Shown in pieces: positions 1 to 5,757 of a DNA stretch of 5,820 nt. Made by a program: the position numbers and the translations under genes. Source of the stretch: WHTF01 sp964482425. Lineage in GTDB: Bacteria > Desulfobacterota > Binatia > UBA9968. The stretch is from contig CAYZXN010000027.1 in assembly GCA_964482425.1 (NCBI GenBank), positions 1 through 5,820 of the forward strand. Reading direction: 5' to 3'. Position 1 is the first letter of the stretch. Each line of letters begins with the position of its first letter. Under the pieces are notes generated by a model. The model was not told where the DNA came from and did not search any database. It was given only the letters and a program-made list of their open reading frames with translations.

Positions 1-61
1 TCAAACACAAGCCAATTTCACTTCCGGCGGAGTAACGGAGTACCCGCAATGAACACGTTGT

Positions 62-895
62 TTACTTGGTTCCGACCGCGACGAGCATCTCACCGGGCAA
101 GTCGACGCCACCCTCTCCGGCAAAGCGGCTCATCTGCTCCTCGATTTGCAAGCAGGCCTGTTCACGCTTGTCTTCAGACAGATTGCTCATAGGCTCGCGT
201 AGAAAGGTCACGCCGCGCAGGCTTTGGATCAACTCGGCTACAGACGAAAAATGACGCCGGGTACTTACTGCATGGACTGCGATATTGAGCAATCCACCTT
301 CTCTGAATGTATCTTCAAGGACACGGGGTTCGCCGAGCGCGAATATCGACGATACGCTGCTACCCAGGCGGCGAGCGACCGTTAGCGGAATTCCCTGATA
401 CGGGTTTTTTCCCGCCGTTGAGAAAACCAGCACGGACATTTTCGCGCCTGACTTCATCACCTTGCGTATCCCTCGAATAGCTCGAGACGGATCAGAGAAA
501 AACATCAAGGCTGTGCGGCATATGACTGCGTCGAATGAGTTCGATTCGAGGTGGACATCCTCGGCGTCCATGACGCGCGTTTCGACATTCGACAGGCCGG
601 CCCTGCAGGCCGCTTCGGCACAGGTGGTCAGCATGCTTTCAGAAATGTCGGTAGCCAAAACGTAGCCATGCGGGCCCACCCGCTGAGCCGCCAACAGCGT
701 CTGTCCGCCCGTGCCAGCAGCTATATCGAGGATTCGCGTTCCGGTTTTAACCTGAGCGAGGTCAAGCATCCATTCCGTCGCTTCGTGATAGATTTCATTC
801 CGCCGTACTTGATTGCGGCTCCACCGTTCGGCAACCTCGGCGGATGCCCATCCTGTAATCGGTTCGATAGAGTAGCGGGAATTCTGAGGCATCAT
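62..895 (-). CDS. Class I SAM-dependent methyltransferase (UbiE/Methyltransf_11-like)
   Basis: A 277-residue soluble protein with the class I methyltransferase fold; it should transfer a methyl group from S-adenosylmethionine to an unidentified small-molecule acceptor in the cytoplasm. Visible motifs are motif I ILDIAAGTGG (residues 55-64), the acidic ribose-binding Asp83 in LATDIS, Asp110-Ala111 in the adenine-contacting loop, and FDAVICR (121-127) ending strand 4. The C-terminal third (about 165-277) is less conserved and probably sets substrate choice. The start is the first of two adjacent ATGs: AGGAG lies 6 nt upstream, and this ATG overlaps the nitrilase stop as ATGA, implying translational coupling. 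It is the downstream gene of the nitrilase operon, so it may act on the nitrilase product or a related acid; that is inference. No signal peptide or membrane segment is seen. Fold call is sure; substrate unknown. Confidence 0.9.
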   Translation of the reverse strand: MMPQNSRYSIEPITGWASAEVAERWSRNQVRRNEIYHEATEWMLDLAQVKTGTRILDIAAGTGGQTLLAAQRVGPHGYVLATDISESMLTTCAEAACRAGLSNVETRVMDAEDVHLESNSFDAVICRTALMFFSDPSRAIRGIRKVMKSGAKMSVLVFSTAGKNPYQGIPLTVARRLGSSVSSIFALGEPRVLEDTFREGGLLNIAVHAVSTRRHFSSVAELIQSLRGVTFLREPMSNLSEDKREQACLQIEEQMSRFAGEGGVDLPGEMLVAVGTK

Positions 896-1878
896 CTTTC
901 TCTCCTAACTGGTTCACGTCCTCCTCCCGAGGCACGCTCGTTCGATCCCTTGAACTCCGCGGGTTTGAGAGGGCTCGTGTTTACATGCAGCTGAAACACA
1001 TCCGGTCTTGAGTAATGTCCGGCGACATCCAGGCTGCGCCGTGCAATGCCAACGCGCTCGCAGTCAATGTCCGCATAGAGAATTCCCAATTCACGCCGCA
1101 TTGGCCCGGCAGCGATCCTTCCTCCAGGCTCGACGACTACGGAGTCTCCGTCGTTAACCCATTCTTCGGGATCGCGATAGAGGTCCAACTTGCCTAGAAC
1201 GGCGTCCGGTATATCGCGGGCTCGAAAAGCCATGCCGTTCCCCACGACCCAACACCCGCCCTCGCGAGCAATGTGCTGTAAAGTGCCGACCCATCTGTCA
1301 CCGCTGTCATAAGTCGGTGCGATGTAGATCTCGACGCCGGAGGCGTAAAGTGCGAAGCGGGCCAGCGGCATGTAGTTTTCCCAGCATATGAGCGAACCGA
1401 TACGGCCGCATGGCGTATCGATGACCCTCAGGCCTGACGCGTCGCCGAATCCCCATACCATGCGCTCCGGATTCGTCGGCATCAGTTTCCGATGCCGGTT
1501 GAGCACACTCCCGTCCAGTCCGATAGCGACGACCGTGTTGTAAATGGTTCCTCGGCTGAACTCTGAGTCCCGTTCATTGATGCCGCAGACGACAACGACC
1601 TGGTGCTCCTTTGCCGCCTTGCGTAGCGGCACGAGATCATCGCCTTCGAGATTGACGGCATTTGTGAGCAGTTGCGAATGAAGCTCTTCCGCGAGCGCCT
1701 TGTCTCCGCTGGGCCGCAGCCTCCATATCCAGCCCGGATAGCCCGGGATGAACGCCTCGGGAAAGACTATCAACTGGGCGCCATTGGCGGCGGCCTCTCG
1801 AACCGAAGCCTCGGCCTCGTTGATCGTCTTCGAACGATTCAGCAGCGTCGGGGGGCTTTGAATGACGGCAATACGCAT
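892..1878 (-). CDS. Nitrilase (carbon-nitrogen hydrolase, nitrilase branch)
   Basis: A 328-residue cytoplasmic member of the nitrilase superfamily, expected to hydrolyse an organic nitrile to carboxylate and ammonia. The triad is complete: Glu41 in FPEAFIPGYPGW, Lys131 in HRKLMPTNPERMVW and nucleophile Cys165 in LICWENYMPL. The second conserved Glu (Glu138) is also present. The CWEN context and the length fit true nitrilases rather than aliphatic amidases, carbamoylases or Nit2-type omega-amidases. Cyanide hydratase or dihydratase cannot be excluded, but those are usually longer and mostly fungal or Bacillus/Pseudomonas types. Family members form spiral oligomers; the last ~30 residues (from about HVNTSPLKP) are a low-complexity, Gly/Arg-rich tail. 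The start has AGGAAG 6 nt upstream and opens directly into the beta-strand RIAVIQ. It is first in a two-gene operon with the methyltransferase and is transcribed away from the large regulator. Substrate (aliphatic, aryl or arylaceto-nitrile) cannot be told from sequence. Confidence 0.93.
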   Translation of the reverse strand: MRIAVIQSPPTLLNRSKTINEAEASVREAAANGAQLIVFPEAFIPGYPGWIWRLRPSGDKALAEELHSQLLTNAVNLEGDDLVPLRKAAKEHQVVVVCGINERDSEFSRGTIYNTVVAIGLDGSVLNRHRKLMPTNPERMVWGFGDASGLRVIDTPCGRIGSLICWENYMPLARFALYASGVEIYIAPTYDSGDRWVGTLQHIAREGGCWVVGNGMAFRARDIPDAVLGKLDLYRDPEEWVNDGDSVVVEPGGRIAAGPMRRELGILYADIDCERVGIARRSLDVAGHYSRPDVFQLHVNTSPLKPAEFKGSNERASGGGREPVRRER

Positions 1879-1892
1879 CGTCTACTTCCTTT

Positions 1893-1906
1893 GCTCCTCG
1901 TGGAGC
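1893..1906 (-). promoter_or_regulatory. Small hairpin in the nitrilase 5' leader
   Basis: On the minus strand GCTCC-ACGA-GGAGC forms a perfect 5-bp stem with a 4-nt loop. It ends 14 nt before the nitrilase ATG and just before the AGGAAG Shine-Dalgarno. The 3' arm itself carries GAGGAG-like purines, so the stem holds an SD-like sequence and leaves the proximal SD free. It could affect mRNA stability or ribosome loading; a 5-bp stem is also easily found by chance. Confidence 0.3.
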
Positions 1907-1912
1907 CACTTA

Positions 1913-1941
1913 GTTATAGTAAAGTCTCCTTCAGTTTCCGT
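1913..1941 (-). promoter_or_regulatory. Candidate sigma70-type promoter of the nitrilase operon
   Basis: On the minus strand TATAAC (plus coordinates 1913-1918) matches the -10 consensus at five of six positions and would give a leader of about 25-30 nt. The region 16-17 bp upstream (cggaaa or acggaa) is a poor -35. A good -10 with a weak -35 is typical of activator-dependent promoters and would suit control by the divergent winged-helix regulator. Assigned by eye; no transcript evidence. Confidence 0.35.
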
Positions 1942-1948
1942 TCGTTTC
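1934..1948. promoter_or_regulatory. Possible operator: GTTTC direct repeat at 10-bp pitch
   Basis: The plus strand reads GTTTC-CGTTC-GTTTC, so two identical pentamers start exactly 10 bp apart, about one helical turn, with a related pentamer between. It overlaps the weak -35 of the nitrilase promoter. OmpR/PhoB-family winged helices bind tandem direct repeats spaced about 10-11 bp, so this is a reasonable candidate site for the adjacent regulator. The repeat unit is short, so the call is tentative. Confidence 0.25.
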
Positions 1949-1965
1949 GCCACGGTTAACGGCTC

Positions 1966-1994
1966 TTGATTTGTAGATCCTGTGAGAGAACAAT
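1966..1994 (+). promoter_or_regulatory. Candidate promoter of the large regulator gene
   Basis: TTGATT (1966-1971) and AACAAT (1989-1994) are separated by 17 bp and each matches consensus at four of six positions. Transcription would start near 2001, giving a leader of roughly 70 nt. An alternative -10, TAAAAT at 2051-2056, matches five of six but has no -35 and would leave a leader of only about 11 nt. Neither is strong. Confidence 0.25.
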
Positions 1995-2038
1995 AGTGAT
2001 GTCCTCAGCGCGCGTCCAGCACAAGTCCTAAGAGTAGG

Positions 2039-2066
2039 CTCAGATTTCTCTAAAATTTTCCTCAGA
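2039..2066 (+). repeat. CTCAGA direct repeat upstream of the regulator start
   Basis: CTCAGA occurs at 2039-2044 and again at 2061-2066, exactly 22 bp apart, about two helical turns. A further CTCAG lies at 2004-2008. The AT-rich palindrome AAAATTTT (2052-2059) sits between the two copies. The arrangement could be an autoregulatory site close to the start codon. Six-base repeats of this kind can arise by chance. Confidence 0.2.
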
Positions 2067-2073
2067 GCGGGAA

Positions 2074-4998
2074 ATGATGGAGATAAAGCAAATTGTATTT
2101 GCCCCGTTTCGCTTAGACCTCGCGGACGAGCGCCTGTTCCGAGGCAAAGAAGTGTCTCGCCTGCATCCCAAGGCCTTTGCCGTGCTGCGGTGTTTAACTG
2201 AGAGCGCGGGTGGTCTCGTTACCAAACACACATTAATGGAGACGGTATGGCCGGGGCTGCATGTGACCGACGCCGTCTTGACCGAGTCTATTCGCGAGCT
2301 ACGTAAAGCTTTAGGAGATAATCCGAAGAAACCGCAATTCATCGAGACGGTACATCGGCGTGGATACCGTTTCATCGCACCGGTCAACACGATCTCTCAG
2401 CCGGCCCAAGGCGAGAGTGGATCGCACTCGGTTTCCTTGACAGCAGCGGATGAAAGCCCAAGCGTTGCAAAATTCGTTCAGGGCACCTCGACGATCGGCG
2501 CGTTGCCGCTCGTCGGGCGAGAGTGCGAGCTTTCTTTTCTGGCGGAGCGGCTGGAGTCGGCGATTCAGGGCAACGGCAGCGTCGTCTTCATTACGGGCCC
2601 GGCGGGTATCGGTAAGACGCGTCTGGCTGTGGAGGTTCGGCGCGATACTCAACGAAAGGGATGCCGGTGGCTAGGAGGGAAATATGAAAAGGCCGTCAGC
2701 CAACCTTATAAGGCCTGGGCGGAGATCATAAGAAATTGCTTCTACCAACACGAGAATTCACGGCGCTTGGTGGATCGTTATGCTGCCAATTTGGCCAAGA
2801 TTGTCCCGGAGATAGAGACGCCGGCGAATGCTGCCACGACAGCCCGGGGAGATCCCGAGGCTGAACGGAATCGTCTGTTCGATGACCTAATAGAGTTCTT
2901 GATTCAAGCCTCCCGTGAAGCGCCGCTTGTGCTGTTCCTTGATGACCTTCAGTGGGCGCCGTCGGTCGAGCCGCTGCGCCATCTGTCGGAACAGATCGGC
3001 AACCAGCCGATCCTCACCCTGGCAGCCTACCGTGATAGCGAGCTGCGGGAAAATCCGAGTCTGTGGCGCACGGTGCTGGAAATGAATCGGCAGCGGCTTT
3101 TTTTCCCCTTGCCCCTGAAGCCGCTCGATCAAAAAGGAGTGGCAGAATTGCTGTCGCAGCGGGTCGAGGGAATGACGGATTTCCGACTCTCAGAGCTGCT
3201 CTACTGGAAGACCCAGGGTAATCCGTTCTTCTTAGAAGAGCTGATTAGCCTTTTGCAGCGGCGTGACGTCCTCGTCCAAACCAAAACGGGTTGGCGGCTC
3301 AGAGACAACGCCTCGCTGGAAATTCCCGACTCGGTAAAGGCGCTCGTCACCGAGCACCTGGAGCGGCTGGGCAAGGAGGCGGAAGAGCTATTACGGATGG
3401 CAGCGGTGATCGGGCGGGAGTTTCCTTCATGTCTTTTAAGGGAAGTGATGGGTTGGGAGGAAGAGAGAATCGTTACAATCCTCGATCGGTGCGAGACGGC
3501 CCGTCTTGTCATTTCACGGCAGATGCAAGCGGAAGAGATCTATTATTTCACCCACGACCTCTTGCAGGAGAGCCTTTACGACGGAATCGGTCGTGCTCAA
3601 CGGCGGCGGCAGCATCTAAGGATCGGTCAGGCCATCGAAGAGCTTTACGCGGGAAGATTGGAAGACCGATACGATGCGCTCGCGCATCATTTTTGCGCCG
3701 GGAACAATCTCACGAAAGCAGTCGAATACTGCGCGCTGGCTGCCCGTGCCGCGGCCGGCGTTTATGCGCATGACAAGGCGATTGTCTACTTCGAGCAGGC
3801 TCTCTCGGCGCTTGCTCAACTCCCTAAGAGTGAAGAGAGGCTCAAGAAAGCCATCGACATTCGAGTCGAGCTTGGCTCGACATTGAGCACTGCTAGAGGT
3901 TATGCCGCTCCCGAGGTGAAAGAGAACTACGCGCGAGCGCACGAGTTGTGCGACAAGTTGGGTGAAACGCCGCAACTCTTCCCGGTATTGTGGGGGCTCT
4001 CCCTCAGCCACCGGGGCCGGGGGGCCCTGCAAGAATCTAGGCAACTCGGCGAGCAGCTCCTCTTTTTGGCCGGGCGCGCACAGGACCCCGAGCTTCTCTT
4101 GGAAGCACACCATACGTTGTGGGCAACTTTATTCAATCTCGGCCAGTTTGTTTCTGCTCGGGGGCATCTCGAACAAGGCGACTTGCTGTATGCGCCTCAG
4201 CGGCACAGACACCACGCATTTCTCTATGGCGGCCATGACCCCGGGGTATGCTGCCGACAGCATGCGGCCAGGGCTCTATTATTGCTTGGCCATCCGGATC
4301 AAGCCCTGCGAAAGAGCGAAGACGCAGTGGCCTTGGCCCGAGAGCTAACTCACCCATTTAGTTTGGGGCACGCGCTATTCTCAGCCGCTTGGGTGTGTCT
4401 ACACCGCGGCGACTGGCAGACTGCTCAGGAGCGGGCCGAGGACATAATACGACTCGGAACTGACGAGAAGCTTCCACGTTGGGTGGCGCGCGGAACAATC
4501 CTGCGCGGTCGGCTGCTCGCAGAGCAGCGACAGGAAGACGGCATCGCGCTGATGCGCGGGGGCCTGAGCGCTTTGGTCAGGGAGCCGCTGCAGCGGGATT
4601 ATTTTACCGCATTGCTGGCCGAGGCGTATCAGAAAGTTGGGCGAGTCGAGGAAGGGCTGAGCGAGATCGGGAGAGCGCTGGTGAGAGTGAAAGAAACCGG
4701 GTTTTTCTACTATGAAGCCGAGCTGCAGCGAATCAAGGGCGACTTGCTGTTGGAACAAGCTGGTTCTGACGGCGAACAGTTTGAAACTTGCTTTCAACGC
4801 GCGATCGCGATTGCCCGTCGCCAGGGCGCGAAGGCGCTGGAACTTCGGGCGGCGACGAGCTTGGGGCGGCTCTTGCTTGCTCAAGGCAAAAGAAACCAGG
4901 CAAAAACATTGTTGGCGGAGACCTACGGCTGGTTTACCGAAGGATTTGATACTGCCGACTTAAAAGAGGCGAAGGTATTGCTAGAAGAACTCTCGTGA
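2074..4998 (+). CDS. Winged-helix transcriptional regulator with STAND/AAA ATPase and TPR-like repeats
   Basis: A 974-residue cytoplasmic regulator in three parts. Residues ~8-104 are an OmpR/PhoB-type winged helix (Trans_reg_C): the recognition helix is around VTDAVLTESIRELRKAL and the wing is HRRGYRFIAPV (94-104). Residues ~140-535 are an AAA_16/STAND-type ATPase with Walker A GPAGIGKT (175-182), Walker B VLFLDDLQW (286-294), the AYRDSE strand (318-323), QGNPFFLEEL (381-390) and the helical FTHDLLQESLYD segment that follows. Residues ~540-974 are helical TPR-like repeats ending in YGWFTEGFDTADLKEAK, a tail also common behind class III cyclase-linked predicted ATPases. There is no receiver domain, transmembrane helix or cyclase domain. 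By analogy with MalT-like STAND proteins, the TPR part may sense a ligand or partner and ATP binding may license DNA binding. The first of two adjacent ATGs is used; the SD (GAGCGGGAA) is weak. It is divergent from the nitrilase, its likely target. Confidence 0.9.
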   Translation: MMEIKQIVFAPFRLDLADERLFRGKEVSRLHPKAFAVLRCLTESAGGLVTKHTLMETVWPGLHVTDAVLTESIRELRKALGDNPKKPQFIETVHRRGYRFIAPVNTISQPAQGESGSHSVSLTAADESPSVAKFVQGTSTIGALPLVGRECELSFLAERLESAIQGNGSVVFITGPAGIGKTRLAVEVRRDTQRKGCRWLGGKYEKAVSQPYKAWAEIIRNCFYQHENSRRLVDRYAANLAKIVPEIETPANAATTARGDPEAERNRLFDDLIEFLIQASREAPLVLFLDDLQWAPSVEPLRHLSEQIGNQPILTLAAYRDSELRENPSLWRTVLEMNRQRLFFPLPLKPLDQKGVAELLSQRVEGMTDFRLSELLYWKTQGNPFFLEELISLLQRRDVLVQTKTGWRLRDNASLEIPDSVKALVTEHLERLGKEAEELLRMAAVIGREFPSCLLREVMGWEEERIVTILDRCETARLVISRQMQAEEIYYFTHDLLQESLYDGIGRAQRRRQHLRIGQAIEELYAGRLEDRYDALAHHFCAGNNLTKAVEYCALAARAAAGVYAHDKAIVYFEQALSALAQLPKSEERLKKAIDIRVELGSTLSTARGYAAPEVKENYARAHELCDKLGETPQLFPVLWGLSLSHRGRGALQESRQLGEQLLFLAGRAQDPELLLEAHHTLWATLFNLGQFVSARGHLEQGDLLYAPQRHRHHAFLYGGHDPGVCCRQHAARALLLLGHPDQALRKSEDAVALARELTHPFSLGHALFSAAWVCLHRGDWQTAQERAEDIIRLGTDEKLPRWVARGTILRGRLLAEQRQEDGIALMRGGLSALVREPLQRDYFTALLAEAYQKVGRVEEGLSEIGRALVRVKETGFFYYEAELQRIKGDLLLEQAGSDGEQFETCFQRAIAIARRQGAKALELRAATSLGRLLLAQGKRNQAKTLLAETYGWFTEGFDTADLKEAKVLLEELS

Positions 4999-5044
4999 AA
5001 TTGACACAGTTTTTTTTGCCCTTGACAACCGGGTGCCTCATACG

Positions 5045-5068
5045 TGATTAGGCGGTGTGATCTAATCA
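5045..5068. terminator. Inverted repeat between convergent genes, possible weak terminator
   Basis: TGATTAG (5045-5051) and CTAATCA (5062-5068) are a perfect 7-bp inverted repeat with a 10-nt loop. It lies between the regulator stop and the convergent DABB gene, 4 nt beyond that gene's stop. The stem is AT-rich and no clean U-tract follows on either strand, so termination would be weak. A T8 run at 5010-5017 follows the regulator but has no stem before it. Confidence 0.3.
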
Positions 5069-5072
5069 TCTT

Positions 5073-5318
5073 CTACCTTTTGCCGTATTTTTCTTGTATG
5101 AAGTTCTTCCATTCGGTCGTATAGAGCTTCTCCACATCGTCCTTCGATTTCCACAGATAGACGCCGCCGACCGTTCCGCCGTCTTCGGAAAGAAGATAGT
5201 ATTTGCGAATGAGTCCCGGCGCCGCTTGATGTTTAGGTGCGGTGCTCATAAATACTTCTTTGGCTTTGTCTCGGCTCATAGGTGCGGGTATCTTGAATTG
5301 AACGAAGGCTGTCACCAT
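5073..5318 (-). CDS. Dimeric alpha-beta barrel (YdhR/mono-oxygenase-like) protein, probably C-terminally truncated
   Basis: An 81-residue protein resembling the small ferredoxin-like DABB proteins annotated as YdhR-type putative mono-oxygenases. Visible features are the first strand MVTAFVQFKIP, the central PGLIRKYYLL (34-43), GGVYLWKS (51-58) and the WKNFIQEKYG helix (70-79). Such proteins dimerise, and many lack a proven reaction; no catalytic residue can be named. The start is supported by GGAGG 4 nt upstream. Family members I recall continue about 15-25 residues past the RYG/KYG with a strand ending near a YF-x-P-x-V-D-N motif. Here a TAG comes right after KYGKR, and a tail-like stretch lies beyond it (5018-5051). 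It sits 35 bp downstream of the Ldh remnant on the same strand, so its original promoter may have been lost. The product may be non-functional. Confidence 0.75.
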   Translation of the reverse strand: MVTAFVQFKIPAPMSRDKAKEVFMSTAPKHQAAPGLIRKYYLLSEDGGTVGGVYLWKSKDDVEKLYTTEWKNFIQEKYGKR

Positions 5319-5353
5319 AGCTCCTCCATTTTAAGTTAGACCGATCGGCCGAA

Positions 5354-5633
5354 TCATGTTGCCCGGCTGATCGCAAACGGTATTCCTGTCTTCTCTGCGA
5401 TCTCCAGCAAATCGTCCACCACCGGCTTTACTAACGGGATACCTTCTTTGCTGCGAATTGCCTCGGCTTCTCTATCGGGATCGCCGCAGGGACGAATTCA
5501 AAAAACAGATCGATGAATGGATCCGCGTCTTCGCAACACCAAACCCGCGCCCGGCACCAACGGCCCGCTCATCACCGCCGATGAAGTTGTCGATCTCGAT
5601 GGCGCCGAAGAACTGGCCGATGCCTTTCCCGAC
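5354..5633 (-). pseudogene. Rearranged C-terminal remnant of an Ldh-type (malate/L-lactate dehydrogenase family) oxidoreductase
   Basis: Three blocks together rebuild about 92 residues of the C-terminus of the Ldh_2 family of NAD(P)-dependent 2-hydroxyacid or ureidoglycolate dehydrogenases. Block 1, minus 5633-5574, encodes GKGIGQFFGAIEIDNFIGG, like the family's G-H-F-F-x-A-x-x-x-D-x-F strand. Block 2 is on the plus strand, 5491-5573: DEFKKQIDEWIRVF, then after a one-base shift RNTKPAPGTNGPLI. Block 3, minus 5488-5354, encodes CGDPDREAEAIRSKEGIPL and runs to a TGA; GDPxREAE and EGIPL are typical of the family end. Re-flipping block 2 gives one continuous Ldh-like sequence, apart from the one-base gap and one more missing base at the left join. 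An in-frame TAG (5634-5636) precedes block 1, and I see no more of the gene upstream. There is no start, so this is a fragment. The family call rests on remembered motifs. Confidence 0.65.
5491..5573 (+). other. 83-bp inverted segment inside the Ldh remnant
   Basis: The segment begins GACGAATTC and ends CCGCTCATC, so its ends GACGA and TCATC (reverse complement GATGA) form a near-perfect 5-bp inverted repeat. It reads as Ldh protein only on the plus strand, while both flanks read as Ldh only on the minus strand. Its length is one short of 28 codons, matching the single-base loss inferred near 5532 (ttcgc in place of ttccgc). This is the signature of a micro-inversion followed or preceded by a small deletion. 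Confidence 0.6.
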
Positions 5634-5757
5634 CTACGCTCGGGAATGGTGGCACCGTCAACCCATTGGTAATGGCGTCAGCTGGCTCGGGATTTTAACC
5701 ATCAGGGACACGACTGAGGCGATAGCAGAAAACCGTAAAGTTGGCATATTCGGACTT
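5634..5757. other. No recognisable gene; junction between Ldh remnant and antitoxin
   Basis: I recognise no protein, RNA or repeat here on either strand. The minus-strand frames are broken by stops and the plus-strand frame in register with the antitoxin stays open but looks unlike a protein. The promoter of the antitoxin should lie here; no clear -35/-10 pair or strong ribosome binding site is visible before the ATG at 5758. The rearrangement boundary between the two loci must fall in this stretch. Confidence 0.4.

Noticed and set aside
28..42. Direct repeat CGGAGTA-CGGAGTA (8-bp pitch) after the methyltransferase
   Set aside because: Only two short copies, no hairpin and no T-tract. No terminator or further gene start could be supported in positions 1-61.
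551..994. A 147-codon plus-strand ORF across the methyltransferase/nitrilase overlap
   Set aside because: It is antisense to two clear enzyme genes and its product has no recognisable motif.
3291..4113. Overlapping ORFs of 160-165 codons on both strands inside the regulator
   Set aside because: They are Arg/Ala/Ser-rich shadow frames of a well-supported coding sequence.
5010..5017. T8 run after the regulator stop as a Rho-independent terminator
   Set aside because: No GC-rich stem precedes it.
5001..5050. Two TTGACA hexamers (5001-5006 and 5022-5027) that look like -35 boxes
   Set aside because: At 17 bp from the second, TGATTA is a poor -10, and no plus-strand gene follows except antisense to the DABB gene.
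5094..5339. An 81-codon plus-strand ORF opposite the DABB gene
   Set aside because: Its length matches the DABB gene only by coincidence. The minus strand has the recognisable fold motifs and a strong SD, while the plus-strand product resembles nothing.
5517..5672. A 51-codon plus-strand ORF starting MDPRLRNTKPAPG
   Set aside because: Its first half is the flipped Ldh block read in frame and its second half is the antisense of the FFGAIEIDNF block. There is no ribosome binding site. It is a chimera made by the inversion.
5371..5757. Plus-strand frame without stops running into the antitoxin frame
   Set aside because: Only the DEFKKQIDEWIRVF part looks like protein, and that belongs to the Ldh remnant. 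The rest is antisense to Ldh or unrecognised, with no credible start. The antitoxin family begins at the ATG at 5758.
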